DNA of 64,000 nucleotides from Bog-473 sp963738135 (GCA_963738135.1 CAVTVK010000005.1:372001-436000); one strand, 5' to 3'; shown: positions 33,612-43,051, counted from the stretch's first letter. Numbers and translations: made by a program. Notes: a model not told the origin generated them from the letters alone.

Positions 33612-36224
33612 CCCGAAGGACCCCTCGAACGGCGCCTCGGGATAGCCGCGCAAGTCCACGAGCCACCCGGCGCGACCGGGAAACGACACCACCGTCGGCT
33701 GCGTGGTCGGGTTGAAGACGCGGACCTCCAGGACGCCCGCGACACGATGCAGTGCACTGACCTCGGCCCCGTGCACCGTGAGCTCGCTGCCCGCGTCCGG
33801 ACGTGGGCCGCCGCCAAGGCTGCTCACGGGCTCCAGCGGGAGCAGAACGTCGTCGGCCAGCCGGTAGGGGTCGTCGCAGTCGAGCGCGAGCGCATAGCGC
33901 AGCTCGATCCGCTTGCCCCGCATCTGGAGGCCCTCCACCGGCGTGAGTGGGCCGGCCGGGAAGGGGCGGTAGGCCATGCCGAGGCGGGACAGCATGCCGG
34001 TGGAGCGCAGGATGGTCAGCGCCATGGTTCGGGCCGCGTCACCCTCGATGTCGATCAGCTCGTACTCGCACACTCCTTCGTGGACCACCGTCAGACGACC
34101 GGCGCTGACGAAGCGGTTGGCGGGCGCGGTCGGCAGCCCGAATTCGTCGGGCCGGCCTTCTGCGGTCAATCCCCGCGTGACGATGGTGAATGCGCTCTCG
34201 GCCTGCGATTGCCGGGCTGGTTCCGGGAGCGGCAGGTGGACGCGGAGGCGATGGTCTCCGCTGGGGTTGACGAAGGAGGTGACGACACGCACGGTGGCGT
34301 CGTCCGCCTGCAACTCCACCTGGGTGTCGACATCGACGTGGTGTCCGCCGACGCGGGCCTGGGAGGAGCCGTCCACGTGGTCGGGCCAGTCGTAGGTGCT
34401 CGTGATGCGCACGCGTGCCCGGACCGGTCCGCGCTCGTCGATCCGGACGGTGACCGCCAGGGGGACGTCCACGAACGAGTCCTGGCGCGGCGGTGAGTAG
34501 TTGTAGGAGTCCCCGAGGTCGCCGCCGTCCACCAGCCGGCCGTAGCCGGGTCTCCCGTCCAGGGCGAAGGTGCCCGTTGCCGGGTCGACGTCGATGCGCA
34601 CCAGACCGTTCGTGACCACGACGGCGCCGTCGGACTCGCTGACCTCGACGGGGTGGGCCAGCGGGACCGCGGCGAAGGCGCTCCAGCCGTACCCTGCCAC
34701 CTCGGCGGTCCGGGCCAGGATCTTGCGAGTCGAAGGTTGGTCCATCGCGACCCGGACCACGGCGTCGGGCCGCGCCCCGAGTCTCGTGTAGACGTCCTGC
34801 TTGGCCTCCGCAATGGGGACGCCGGGCTTCTCCTCGGTGCCCACGGCGATGGTGATGTCGATTCCCTCGTCGGTGTCCTCAATGAGCACGTCGTGGATCC
34901 ACGCATCGTCGCTGATGCGGGGGCCCTGCAGCATCCCGAGCACCGTGCGCACGGTGTCGGCGTCGAGCACCATCGATCCGGGCAACCCGGAGCGTTCGGA
35001 CAGCACCTGCACGTCGGCCTGGGCGGGGGCCTCGGCCCGCACGACCAGCTCCACCACCCCGGAACGGGACCGCTGTGAGGGATTGAGCAGCGTTGGACCA
35101 GCGTGGGCCAGCGAGCGGGCGAAGGCCTTGACGGCCCGGTCGGCCAGCCCAGCTGCGATGGCGCGCGCCTCGGCGTAGCGGTGCAGGACGGCGTCCACGA
35201 CATCGTCGACGGAGCAGGCGCAGATGGAGTCGTGGGCGGAGTTGCGGACCATCTCGAGCCAGGCCAGCTCCAACAGGCGGTCCGGGTAGTCGCCCGGGTC
35301 CTGGAACAACGCGGCCAACGGCTCGGCGCGGCGCTCGAGCTCCCGCTCCGCGAGCGCGCCGCGGCGCTTCACGTCGACCCGGTTCGAGGTGACGCCCATG
35401 AGCATGTTGGAGCGGGCCCCCGAACGAAGCTCGCCGGCAACCCGTGTCAGACCGTCGGTGGGGGCGTTCGCCAGGTAGCGGGGGAGTGAGGTCACCTCGA
35501 AGTCGAAGTCTTCCTGCAGATCGTTGGCCTCGGCGACGACCCGCCCCAGCCAGGGTTGGGGCATGAGGTGGTCGGACCCGTTCATGCACAGCAGGTCGCC
35601 CATCAGGAAGTCGGCGATCTCCGCCACGTTGTCGCCCGTCCGGCGGATGAGCGCCTTGGCATCGTCGGGCAGCGCCGCCCCGTTGCCGTAGCCGACGGGC
35701 AGGTACTCGGCCCGGACCGAGGAGGCATCGGGCGACTCCCAGGTGAAGGCGTTCTTGGTTACCTGCGAGGGCACGCCCCGCCAGACCACGGCATCGTGGA
35801 AGCCGGCCAGCCGGAGGATCTGGGGCATCTGGGCAATGTGGCCGAACATGTCGGGCAGGTACCCAAGCTCCATGACGGCGCCGAAGGCGGCGCCGCGACC
35901 GAGGCCCATCTGCAGGTTGCGCACGATCGTCTCGCCGGAGGCCAGGAACTCGTCCATCAGGATGTACCAGGGCCCCATGCTCACCCGGCCTGCCGCCGCC
36001 AGCGCTCGCAGTCGTCCCTCGGCCTCGGGGCGGACCTCGAGGTAGTCGTCCACCACGGCCATCTGCCCGTCCAGCATGAAATGCGGATAGCTGGCGTCGC
36101 GCTCGAGCAGCGGGAGCAGGGCGTCGATGAGCTCCACCAGGGCGAGACGGAAGTCCTGGTAGGACTTGTACCATTCCCGGTCCCAGTGAGTGTGCGGAAC
36201 GATGGCAATCCGGCGGGCTGTCAT
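33567..36224 (-). CDS. Glycoside hydrolase family 38 alpha-mannosidase
   Basis: A GH38 enzyme of 885 residues that removes alpha-linked mannose. The N-terminus IAIVPHTHWDREWY carries the zinc-site HTHWD (residues 11-15), and ELGYLPDMFGHIAQMPQIL holds the predicted nucleophile D125. The middle three-helix bundle has RNSAHDSICACSVDDVVDAVLHRY with another zinc histidine; the C-terminal half is the beta-sandwich. There is no signal peptide, so it is probably cytoplasmic. A TAGTCT box ends 7 nt before the ATG. Possible role in recycling mannosylated metabolites or cell-wall glycans. Confidence 0.9.
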   Translation of the reverse strand: MTARRIAIVPHTHWDREWYKSYQDFRLALVELIDALLPLLERDASYPHFMLDGQMAVVDDYLEVRPEAEGRLRALAAAGRVSMGPWYILMDEFLASGETIVRNLQMGLGRGAAFGAVMELGYLPDMFGHIAQMPQILRLAGFHDAVVWRGVPSQVTKNAFTWESPDASSVRAEYLPVGYGNGAALPDDAKALIRRTGDNVAEIADFLMGDLLCMNGSDHLMPQPWLGRVVAEANDLQEDFDFEVTSLPRYLANAPTDGLTRVAGELRSGARSNMLMGVTSNRVDVKRRGALAERELERRAEPLAALFQDPGDYPDRLLELAWLEMVRNSAHDSICACSVDDVVDAVLHRYAEARAIAAGLADRAVKAFARSLAHAGPTLLNPSQRSRSGVVELVVRAEAPAQADVQVLSERSGLPGSMVLDADTVRTVLGMLQGPRISDDAWIHDVLIEDTDEGIDITIAVGTEEKPGVPIAEAKQDVYTRLGARPDAVVRVAMDQPSTRKILARTAEVAGYGWSAFAAVPLAHPVEVSESDGAVVVTNGLVRIDVDPATGTFALDGRPGYGRLVDGGDLGDSYNYSPPRQDSFVDVPLAVTVRIDERGPVRARVRITSTYDWPDHVDGSSQARVGGHHVDVDTQVELQADDATVRVVTSFVNPSGDHRLRVHLPLPEPARQSQAESAFTIVTRGLTAEGRPDEFGLPTAPANRFVSAGRLTVVHEGVCEYELIDIEGDAARTMALTILRSTGMLSRLGMAYRPFPAGPLTPVEGLQMRGKRIELRYALALDCDDPYRLADDVLLPLEPVSSLGGGPRPDAGSELTVHGAEVSALHRVAGVLEVRVFNPTTQPTVVSFPGRAGWLVDLRGYPEAPFEGSFGLRPFGIATARLRDI

Positions 36225-36231
36225 GATCGCC

Positions 36232-36237
36232 AGACTA
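36232..36237 (-). promoter_or_regulatory. Leaderless-type -10 box for the GH38 gene
   Basis: TAGTCT on the minus strand ends 7 nt before the ATG at 36224, with no ribosome-binding site. Confidence 0.45.
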
Positions 36238-36256
36238 TGACCTGCGGTCGGCGGCG

Positions 36257-37708
36257 GTGAGGGCGCTCGTTCCCGCCGGAGCGTGGCCGGACCGGCGGCC
36301 TCCGGCGTCGGGTCGGACCCTTCCGGAGGTGTGGGCCGAGCGGTGGGCGGCCCAGCCCGGGGCACCGGCACTGCTCGACGGCTGGGACGGCGCGCCGATG
36401 ATGGACGCCGCGACGCTCGATGGTCGGACAGCGGCCTTGGCGGCCGCCCTAGCCGAGCGCGGCGTCTCGCCGGGAGACCGGGTCGTGTGGTGCGCTCGCG
36501 CCACGCTTCCATCCATCGGGGCGCTGTTGGCCGTGGTGCGCAGTGGCGCGGTCCTGGTTCCCCTCAGCCCGTCGGCGACCGCGTCCGAAATCGAGCACGT
36601 GGTCGGGGATGCCGGTCCGGTGCTGGCTGTCTGCGACCGCGAACGGCCCGATGCGTTCGCGGCGGGTCCGCCCGTCGTGCCCATCGACGAGCTGAGGGGA
36701 ACCGCGGCGCGGGTGGACCTTCCGTTGCGCCATCCTGACGACGACGCACTCATCGTCTACACGTCGGGGACGACTGGCAAACCGAAAGGAGCGGTGCACA
36801 CCCACGCGTCCCTGTTGGCCGGTGTCTCGGCGCTCCTGACCGCTTGGGAATGGACTCCGGAGGACCGCCTCGTGCTGTGCCTGCCGCTCTTCCACGTGCA
36901 CGGCCTCTGCGCCGGGCTCTTCGGCGCCCTGACGGCAGGCGCCACCGCCATCGTGTTCGACCGCTTCGACGAGGGGGCGGTCCTGCAGGCCGCCGCTGCC
37001 GGCACCATGTTCTTCGGCGTCCCCACCATGTACCACCGCTTGGCCTCGACGGGACGGGCCGCCGGACTCGCCCCCCTTCGCCTGTGCGTGTCCGGTTCGG
37101 CGCCGTTGGCACCCGACCTGTGGTTCCGGCTGGCCGACGAGGGCGTCCCGGTGCTGGAGCGCTACGGCATGACCGAGACCCTGTTGACGCTGTCCAACCC
37201 GTTGGTCGGAGAGCGTCGCCCCGGTTCGGTCGGGCGTCCCCTCCCGGGCGTGCAGGCCGCGCTCGACGAGGTCGACGAGAGCGGCATCGGGGAGCTGCTC
37301 GTGCGCGGCGCGTCGTTGTGCCGGGGCTATTGGGGTCGACCTTCCTTCGCCGCCGGGGACTGGTTCGCCACGGGGGACCTCGTGTCGCTGGCCGCGGACG
37401 GCTACGTCACCGTCCGCGGGCGCCGCACCGAACTGATCATCACCGGCGGCCACAACGTCTACCCGGCCGAGGTCGAGGCAGTCCTCTCCCGTCACCCCGG
37501 TGTCGTCGAGGTGGCCGTGGTGGGTCTGCCCTCGCCCGAGTGGGGTGAGACGGTCGTCGCCTATGTGGTGGGGGATGCCGATCTCGATGCACTGCGCGAG
37601 CTGGCGGCGGCTGAGCTGGCGCCCTTCAAGTGTCCGCGCCAGGTGCGGCGGATCGAGGCGCTGCCACGCAACGCGCTCGGCAAGGTGGTCCGGGGCGAGC
37701 TCCGCTGA
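36257..37708 (+). CDS. Acyl-CoA synthetase (FadD36/malonyl-CoA synthetase-like)
   Basis: A 483-residue adenylate-forming ligase. The P-loop VYTSGTTGKPKGAVHTH, LFHVHGLCAGLFGAL, ERYGMTETL, the hinge GYVTVRGRRTELIITGG and the catalytic lysine near NALGKVVRGEL are all intact. The compact length and the HVHGL segment resemble FadD36 and malonyl/methylmalonyl-CoA synthetases (MatB group) rather than long-chain FadDs. GTG start, divergent from the mannosidase by 32 nt. Substrate is inferred to be a short or branched acid. Confidence 0.87.
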   Translation: MRALVPAGAWPDRRPPASGRTLPEVWAERWAAQPGAPALLDGWDGAPMMDAATLDGRTAALAAALAERGVSPGDRVVWCARATLPSIGALLAVVRSGAVLVPLSPSATASEIEHVVGDAGPVLAVCDRERPDAFAAGPPVVPIDELRGTAARVDLPLRHPDDDALIVYTSGTTGKPKGAVHTHASLLAGVSALLTAWEWTPEDRLVLCLPLFHVHGLCAGLFGALTAGATAIVFDRFDEGAVLQAAAAGTMFFGVPTMYHRLASTGRAAGLAPLRLCVSGSAPLAPDLWFRLADEGVPVLERYGMTETLLTLSNPLVGERRPGSVGRPLPGVQAALDEVDESGIGELLVRGASLCRGYWGRPSFAAGDWFATGDLVSLAADGYVTVRGRRTELIITGGHNVYPAEVEAVLSRHPGVVEVAVVGLPSPEWGETVVAYVVGDADLDALRELAAAELAPFKCPRQVRRIEALPRNALGKVVRGELR

Positions 37709-37743
37709 CCGGGCGGGGCCGTGGAGCGGGCCGGCGCCTGCGG

Positions 37744-37749
37744 TAGCGT
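37744..37749 (+). promoter_or_regulatory. Leaderless-type -10 box for the GYD gene
   Basis: TAGCGT ends 6 nt before the ATG at 37756. Confidence 0.45.
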
Positions 37750-37755
37750 GCACGC

Positions 37756-38055
37756 ATGGCAACGTTCCTCATGCTCTCCACGGTGGGGCCGGACGGGGCG
37801 GCGACGCTCACCGAGAACCCCGATCGGCTGAAGGCCGTGAACGCCGAGGTGGAGGCCATGGGCGTGCGTGTGGTGGCGCAATGGGCGCTGCTCGGGCAGT
37901 ACGACTTCTGTACGGTGCTCGATGCCCCCGACGAGACCACCATGGCCCGGGTGTCGCTGGTCCTGGGCTCGCGCGGGACCCTCAAGACGCTCACGCTCTC
38001 GGCGATCCCGATCGACGACTACATCGAGAGTGTGCTGAAGGCCCAGCAGGGCTGA
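37756..38055 (+). CDS. GYD-domain protein
   Basis: A 99-residue dimeric-alpha/beta-barrel (GYD) protein. The family name motif appears as LLGQYDFCTVLDAPDE, with MLSTVGPDGAATLTENPDRL at the N-terminus. Members are widespread, small and functionally undefined, sometimes acting as ligand-binding regulators. Stand-alone gene with a start-proximal TAGCGT box; convergent with the next small gene 4 nt away. Confidence 0.88.
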   Translation: MATFLMLSTVGPDGAATLTENPDRLKAVNAEVEAMGVRVVAQWALLGQYDFCTVLDAPDETTMARVSLVLGSRGTLKTLTLSAIPIDDYIESVLKAQQG

Positions 38056-38059
38056 GGTC

Positions 38060-38299
38060 TCAGTGCCACCAGAAGCCCTGACGGGATCGTTCCCGGCGCA
38101 CGTCGTCCCGTGAGAACAGTTCGCCCAGGACGCTCCCGTCCGACATGCGGCGGATGCGGTACCCCCCGTCGGTGACCTCGGCGATCTCGAAGCCGCGCAC
38201 CCACGTGCCCTGGAAGCGGTTGCGCACGTCCACCTTCGTCCCCGGTGCCAACGGGGACCGCGTCTGTGCGTTGATCGACTCCCCCCCGTCGGTGCTCAC
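38060..38299 (-). CDS. Small Tudor/SH3-like conserved hypothetical protein
   Basis: A 79-residue protein from GTG, with a TACGAT box ending 6 nt upstream. The core PGTKVDVRNRFQGTWVRGFEIAEV...GYRIRRMSDGSVL looks like a small beta-barrel (SH3/Tudor-like), followed by a charged helix LFSRDDVRRERSRQ and the C-terminal FWWH. Such proteins are common in actinobacteria without known function. Divergent from rnhB. Confidence 0.7.
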   Translation of the reverse strand: MSTDGGESINAQTRSPLAPGTKVDVRNRFQGTWVRGFEIAEVTDGGYRIRRMSDGSVLGELFSRDDVRRERSRQGFWWH

Positions 38300-38305
38300 G
38301 GCTCC

Positions 38306-38311
38306 ATCGTA
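38306..38311 (-). promoter_or_regulatory. Leaderless-type -10 box for the small SH3-like gene
   Basis: TACGAT on the minus strand ends 6 nt before GTG 38299. Confidence 0.45.
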
Positions 38312-38335
38312 CGAGGCGGGCGCGCCGGTGGCCCG

Positions 38336-39145
38336 ATGACGGTCTGCTCTCCCGATCTCAAGGAAGAGCGGCGCTTGCGCTCCCAAGGGTACGAGTCGGT
38401 GGCCGGTCTCGACGAAGTGGGCCGCGGCGCCTGGGCCGGCCCGCTGACCGTCGGTGTCGCCGTGGTGCGCCCCCGCGTGCAGCACCGGTCCATGCCGGTA
38501 TGGCTGCGCGACTCCAAAATGCTCAGCGAGGCGCGCCGCGAGGAGATCTTCGACGCCGTCGGGGCCTGGTGCCAGGACTGGTCGGTGGGCCACGCCACGC
38601 CGGCCGAGTGCGACGGGTGGGGGATGACCGAGGCGCTCCGGGTGGCCGCCCGACGTGCCCTGGCCGGGCTCGGCCAGTCGCCCCACGCCATCATCGTGGA
38701 CGGTCCGGTCGACCTCTTGCGCCACGCCGAGGATCCGTTCGACGGCGCGGTGCGGCCCATCGTCGACGGCGACGCCAAGTGTGCGTCGGTCGCTGCGGCG
38801 TCGGTCCTGGCCAAGGTCGTCCGGGACCGGCTGATGCGCCAGGAGGCGGACCACTTCCCGGCGTACGCCTTCGAGCGCAACAAGGGCTATCCCTCGCCCG
38901 TCCACCAGCTGGCGTTGCGCGGGTACGGGCCGACGGCGATCCACCGCCGCAGCTGGGCTTTCGTGCGCGACCTCCCGTGGTGCGGGCTGGGCCACCTCGT
39001 CCGGTCAGACGACGGCGGTGACCTCGGCGAAGTGGCAGGCGACGGGGTGCCCCTGCCCCCGGTCGACCAGGGCCGGCTCTTCGGTGGCGCAGATCTCCTG
39101 GGCCTTCCAGCAGCGGGTGCGGAACCGGCAGCCCGAGGGCGGTGA
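38336..39145 (+). CDS. rnhB: Ribonuclease HII
   Basis: Cleaves RNA in RNA-DNA hybrids and single ribonucleotides. The catalytic DE pair is in VAGLDEVGRGAWAGPLTVG; the other acidic residues are in WLRDSKMLSE and IVDGDAKCASVAAASVLAKVVRDR; RNKGYPSPVHQLAL is also canonical. The family core ends near residue 223 (SWAFVRDLPW). The frame then runs on for about 45 residues that are antisense to the end of oppF, giving a 141-nt tail-to-tail overlap; another frame stops at once, so an indel near the 3' end is possible. Confidence 0.92.
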   Translation: MTVCSPDLKEERRLRSQGYESVAGLDEVGRGAWAGPLTVGVAVVRPRVQHRSMPVWLRDSKMLSEARREEIFDAVGAWCQDWSVGHATPAECDGWGMTEALRVAARRALAGLGQSPHAIIVDGPVDLLRHAEDPFDGAVRPIVDGDAKCASVAAASVLAKVVRDRLMRQEADHFPAYAFERNKGYPSPVHQLALRGYGPTAIHRRSWAFVRDLPWCGLGHLVRSDDGGDLGEVAGDGVPLPPVDQGRLFGGADLLGLPAAGAEPAARGR

Positions 39146-40039
39146 CTGCGGGCTCGGCACGTCTCCCTCCAGGACGATGTGCTTCCGGGCCCGTTCCGCC
39201 CTGGGGTCGGGGATGGGCACGGCCGACAACAGCGCCTGCGTGTAGGGGTGGGCCGGCCGCTCGTAGACGTTGGCGCGGTCCCCGATCTCGACGATCTTGC
39301 CCAGGTACATGACGGCGACCCGGTCGGAGATGTGTCGCACCACGGAGAGGTCGTGCGCAATGAAGAGGAAGGCGACGCCCAGCTCCTGTTGCAGGTCGTC
39401 GAGCAGGTTGACGACACCGGCCTGAATGGACACGTCCAGGGCTGAGACGGGCTCGTCGAGCACGAGCAACTTGGGCTGGAGCACCAGCGCCCGGGCGATC
39501 CCCACCCGCTGGCGTTGCCCACCGGAGAACTCGTTGGGGTAGCGATTGGCGTGGTACGGCTCGAGACCGACCAGCTTGAGCATGTCGGCCACGCGCTGCT
39601 GAATGGCGGACCGGTCTCCGGCGCCGTGGATGTGCAACGGCTCCGCAATGGCTTCACCGATGGGGAGCCGGGGGTCGAGCGACGCGAATGGATCCTGAAA
39701 GACGACCTGTATGTCCCGCCGCTTCCTGCGCATGTCCGCGGTGCTCAAATCGGTCAGCTCCGTCCCGTCGAACGTCACCGAGCCCGAGGTGGGCCGGATC
39801 AGCTGCAGCACGCAGCGACCGGTCGTCGATTTCCCGCACCCCGATTCCCCGACCAGGCCGAGCGTCTCTCCGGGGGCGATGGTGAAGGAGACGTCCGAGA
39901 CCGCGTGGACGGCGCCGATCCGGCGACGCACGAACGTCCCGCCGCGCAGGGGGAATTCCTTGACGAGGTTGGTGACTTCCAGTAGGGGTGGGCCGGCCGC
40001 CGGAGTCTGCACCACGGTGGCGTCGTCGATGCCGCTCAT
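39005..40039 (-). CDS. oppF: Oligopeptide/dipeptide ABC transporter ATP-binding protein OppF
   Basis: Second ATPase of the oligopeptide importer, 344 residues. Walker A is GLVGESGCGKSTTGR, the signature is FSGGQRQRVGIARAL, Walker B is LLVLDEPVSALD, and the C-terminal oligopeptide-type cysteine cluster (GCRFRTRCWKAQEIC...C) may hold an Fe-S centre. ATG overlaps the end of oppD (ATGA). Last gene of the operon; its 3' end overlaps rnhB. Confidence 0.93.
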   Translation of the reverse strand: MSGIDDATVVQTPAAGPPLLEVTNLVKEFPLRGGTFVRRRIGAVHAVSDVSFTIAPGETLGLVGESGCGKSTTGRCVLQLIRPTSGSVTFDGTELTDLSTADMRRKRRDIQVVFQDPFASLDPRLPIGEAIAEPLHIHGAGDRSAIQQRVADMLKLVGLEPYHANRYPNEFSGGQRQRVGIARALVLQPKLLVLDEPVSALDVSIQAGVVNLLDDLQQELGVAFLFIAHDLSVVRHISDRVAVMYLGKIVEIGDRANVYERPAHPYTQALLSAVPIPDPRAERARKHIVLEGDVPSPQSPPSGCRFRTRCWKAQEICATEEPALVDRGQGHPVACHFAEVTAVV

Positions 40040-41082
40040 ACGATCACGTTGTCCACCACGCCGTCGGAGAAGACCAGCCCATGATCGCCCCGCCCGACCG
40101 CCTCGGCGTAGTGACAGGCCGCACGGTGCTCACCCGGCGCAGAGGTCACCGAGGGGACGACTATGAGCTCGGGCTCGGTCTCGCGGCACAGATCGGTAGC
40201 GAGTGGGCAGCGGGGCGCGAACGGGCAGCCCGTGCGGTCGCCGATCATGGAAGGTGGCGCACCTGGGATCTGCCGCAGCCGCGCCGCGCCGTCGCCGTCG
40301 AGCCGCGGCAACGAACCGAGCAGTCCCAACGTGTACGGCATGGAGGGACGGTAGAAGACATCCTCGGCGGTACCCACCTCGACGGGACGTCCGGCGTACA
40401 TCACCAGGACGCGATCGGCGAGGCCGGCGATGACGCCGAGGTCGTGCGTGATCAGGAGGAGCGCAGCTCCGGTCTCCGCCATGGCCGTCTTCAGTGAGTT
40501 CAAGACCTGCGCCTGCACGGTCACGTCGAGCGCCGTGGTGGGCTCGTCGGCCAGAATCACCGCCGGATCGTTGGCCATGGCGATGGCGATGACCGCCCGC
40601 TGGCGCATGCCGCCCGAGAACTCGTGCGGGTAGTTGTCGATCCGCTCCGCGGGGTTGGGGATACCGACCTTGGCCAGCAGCTCAATGGCCCGGGCCATGG
40701 CGGCCTCCTTGGAGATGTCCTGGTGGGCCAGTATCGCCTCGGTGATCTGCCACCCGATGGTGTAGACGGGATTCAAGGCGGTCATCGGGTCCTGGAAGAT
40801 CATGGCGATCTCGGTGCCGCGCACGTTCGTGAGCTGCTTCTCCTTGAGGCCGAGCAGGTCGGTGGCGCCGAATCGGATGGAGCCGCGCACCTGGGCGCCT
40901 TTGGGGAGCAATCCCATGGTCGCCAGCGCGGTCACCGACTTGCCCGACCCCGATTCCCCGACGATGCCCAGGACCTCGCCGGGTGTGAGGGAGAGGTCGA
41001 CGCCGCGCACCGCGTGGACGACGCCGTCCTTCGTCGGGAAGTCGACCTCGAGACGCTCGATGTGCAGCACGGGCTCAGCCAT
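40036..41082 (-). CDS. oppD: Oligopeptide/dipeptide ABC transporter ATP-binding protein OppD
   Basis: First ATPase of the importer, 348 residues. Walker A GIVGESGSGKSVTALA, signature FSGGMRQRAVIAIAM, Walker B VILADEPTTALDVTVQ, and the C-terminal oligopeptide_ABC cysteine motif GCPFAPRCPLATDLC are present. It pairs with OppF as a heterodimer. The start directly follows the oppC stop. The 3' end of oppD overlaps oppF. Confidence 0.93.
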   Translation of the reverse strand: MAEPVLHIERLEVDFPTKDGVVHAVRGVDLSLTPGEVLGIVGESGSGKSVTALATMGLLPKGAQVRGSIRFGATDLLGLKEKQLTNVRGTEIAMIFQDPMTALNPVYTIGWQITEAILAHQDISKEAAMARAIELLAKVGIPNPAERIDNYPHEFSGGMRQRAVIAIAMANDPAVILADEPTTALDVTVQAQVLNSLKTAMAETGAALLLITHDLGVIAGLADRVLVMYAGRPVEVGTAEDVFYRPSMPYTLGLLGSLPRLDGDGAARLRQIPGAPPSMIGDRTGCPFAPRCPLATDLCRETEPELIVVPSVTSAPGEHRAACHYAEAVGRGDHGLVFSDGVVDNVIV

Positions 41083-42081
41083 TCAAGCCCTCACCCGACT
41101 CTTCTTGGGGTCGAACGCTTCGCGCAGACCGTCGCCGATGAGGAAGATCGAGAGGATGAGGATGATCAGGAGGGCGACCGGAAACACGAACAGCCACCAT
41201 TCCGTGGTGGCTGAGTCCTGACCCTGGTCGACCAGCAGGCCCAGCGACACGTTCGGGGGCTGGACCCCGAGCCCGAGGAACGACAGGGTCGACTCGAGGA
41301 TGATGCTCAGCGCCACTGTGAGCGTGGCGTTGACGATGATGGGCCCGATCGCGTTGGGCAACATGTGCTTCACGATGATGCGGCGGTTCGTTGCACCCAG
41401 CGCGCGCGATGCCTCCACGAAATCGCGCTCGCGCAGTGACAGGAAGTCGGCCCGGACCAGCCGGGCCACGTAGGTCCACGAGAGCAGGCCGATGATGATG
41501 GCCAGCCCCAGCCAGTTGCTCGACTGCTTGGCGAGCTTGGACGAAAGGAGGATCAGGATGGCCAGAATCGGCACCACCAGGACGAGGTCGACGAACCGCA
41601 TGAGCAGCGAGTCCACGAAGCCCCGGTAGAAGCCGGCGATGGCACCGACGGTCACACCGATGAGCGTCGCGATGAGGGCCACGGTCAGGGCGATCTCGAT
41701 GTCCTTCTGCACCCCCGCCATGACCTGGGCAAACATGTCGTTGCCGATGGAGTTGGTGCCGAAGGGGTTGTTCCACGAGGGCGGGACGTTCAAGTTGTCG
41801 GTGATGGTCGTGTAGCCGTACTGCCAGAAGTGCCCGACCAGCAACGAGCCCACGGCGAGGAGCAGGAAGACGAAGAGGCCGGTCATGGCGAGTCGCTGAT
41901 GGACGAAGCGCCCGAGGACGATGCGGAACTGACCCTTCGCCTCCCCGCTGATCCCATAGGTGTCCGAGCCCGACAAACCGAGCCCGGCACCCGGTGAAGC
42001 CAGCGTGTGCATGCCGGCCTCGGTGGTGGCGACGCTCTCCGGGGTCTGAATGACGAAGTTCTCGCGGACCTCCTCAGGCAT
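41083..42081 (-). CDS. oppC: Oligopeptide ABC transporter permease OppC
   Basis: A DppC/OppC-type permease of 332 residues. After an unusually long cytoplasmic N-terminus (about 60 residues) come TM1 (AMTGLFVFLLLAVGSLLVG) and five more helices, with the EAA-loop segment EASRALGATNRRIIVKHMLPN that contacts the ATPases. ATG start overlaps the oppB stop by 8 nt. The FGTNSIGNDMFAQVMAG segment is the normal DppC signature. Confidence 0.93.
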   Translation of the reverse strand: MPEEVRENFVIQTPESVATTEAGMHTLASPGAGLGLSGSDTYGISGEAKGQFRIVLGRFVHQRLAMTGLFVFLLLAVGSLLVGHFWQYGYTTITDNLNVPPSWNNPFGTNSIGNDMFAQVMAGVQKDIEIALTVALIATLIGVTVGAIAGFYRGFVDSLLMRFVDLVLVVPILAILILLSSKLAKQSSNWLGLAIIIGLLSWTYVARLVRADFLSLRERDFVEASRALGATNRRIIVKHMLPNAIGPIIVNATLTVALSIILESTLSFLGLGVQPPNVSLGLLVDQGQDSATTEWWLFVFPVALLIILILSIFLIGDGLREAFDPKKSRVRA

Positions 42082-43051
42082 AGCGGATCCTCGGGTCGAG
42101 CACGCCGTAGAGGATGTCGGCGAGCAGGTTGAAGAGGATGACGAAGGTCGCCGTGACGAGAAGGTAGGCCAGCATGATGTTGACGTCGAGGGTGCCGACG
42201 CCGGTGACGTACCACGTCCCGAGCCCCTGCCAGCCGAAGACGTACTCGGTGAGAATGGCGCCACCGAGCACGGCGGCAAAGTCCAGCGCGATGACGGTCG
42301 TGACGGGGATCAGCGCGTTGCGCAGGACGTGGCGGGTCAACACCCGTCGTCGAGTCAGCCCCTTGGCCCGGGCCAGACGGACGTGGTCGGCATCGAGCGT
42401 CTCGATCATGGACGCACGTTGGTAGATGGCCCACGACGTGTAGGACACGAGTATCAGGGTCAGGGCAGGCAGCGCCGTGTGCCCGGCGTAGTCGGGCAGC
42501 CGACTGAAGAACGAGCCGCTCAGGGTCGGGCTCTGCTCGCCGTTGGTGTAGAAGATGGTCGACCCGACGTGCTGGTTGATGGGGATGGCGACGAACTCCT
42601 TCAGGGCCAAGCCGAGGACGAAGACCGGCGTCGCCAGGAGCACGAAGTTCGTCACGGTGATGGTGTGGTCGGCCAGCTTGTTCTGCCGCACGGCCGACCA
42701 CACACCGAGACCGATCGCCAGGACGATGGCGACGACGGTGGCGACGATCACCATGCGCAGCGTCACGAGAAGGTGCGACCAGAGCTGCGGCGCGACCGGC
42801 TGACCTTTGACGGTGTTGCCGAGGTCGCCCCGGATGGCGTGAGAGAACCAGAGCCAGTAGCGCTGCCACAGCGGATCGTTCAGGTGCAGCAGGTGCTCCC
42901 GGGCCACGATGGTCGAGTGCGGGGTGTGCGGATTGGCGCGCAGCAGCGCGAGCGGATCGCCGGCAGTGCTGACCAGAACAAAGACCAGGATCGACGCGAA
43001 GAAGAGGATGACGATACTGATCAGGAAACGCCTAATGACGTAGGCGAACAT
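42074..43051 (-). CDS. oppB: Oligopeptide ABC transporter permease OppB
   Basis: A DppB/OppB-type permease of 325 residues with TM1 at the very N-terminus (FAYVIRRFLISIVILFFASI), five further TMs and the EAA-type loop RLARAKGLTRRRVLTRHVLRN. The periplasmic-side loop after TM1 includes the typical DPLALLRANP segment. It lies 83 nt downstream of oppA with a strong hairpin in between. Confidence 0.93.
   Translation of the reverse strand: MFAYVIRRFLISIVILFFASILVFVLVSTAGDPLALLRANPHTPHSTIVAREHLLHLNDPLWQRYWLWFSHAIRGDLGNTVKGQPVAPQLWSHLLVTLRMVIVATVVAIVLAIGLGVWSAVRQNKLADHTITVTNFVLLATPVFVLGLALKEFVAIPINQHVGSTIFYTNGEQSPTLSGSFFSRLPDYAGHTALPALTLILVSYTSWAIYQRASMIETLDADHVRLARAKGLTRRRVLTRHVLRNALIPVTTVIALDFAAVLGGAILTEYVFGWQGLGTWYVTGVGTLDVNIMLAYLLVTATFVILFNLLADILYGVLDPRIRYA

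Noticed and set aside
36449..37762. Long reverse frame antisense to the acyl-CoA ligase
   Set aside because: All ligase motifs are on the plus strand; the reverse frame has no domain.
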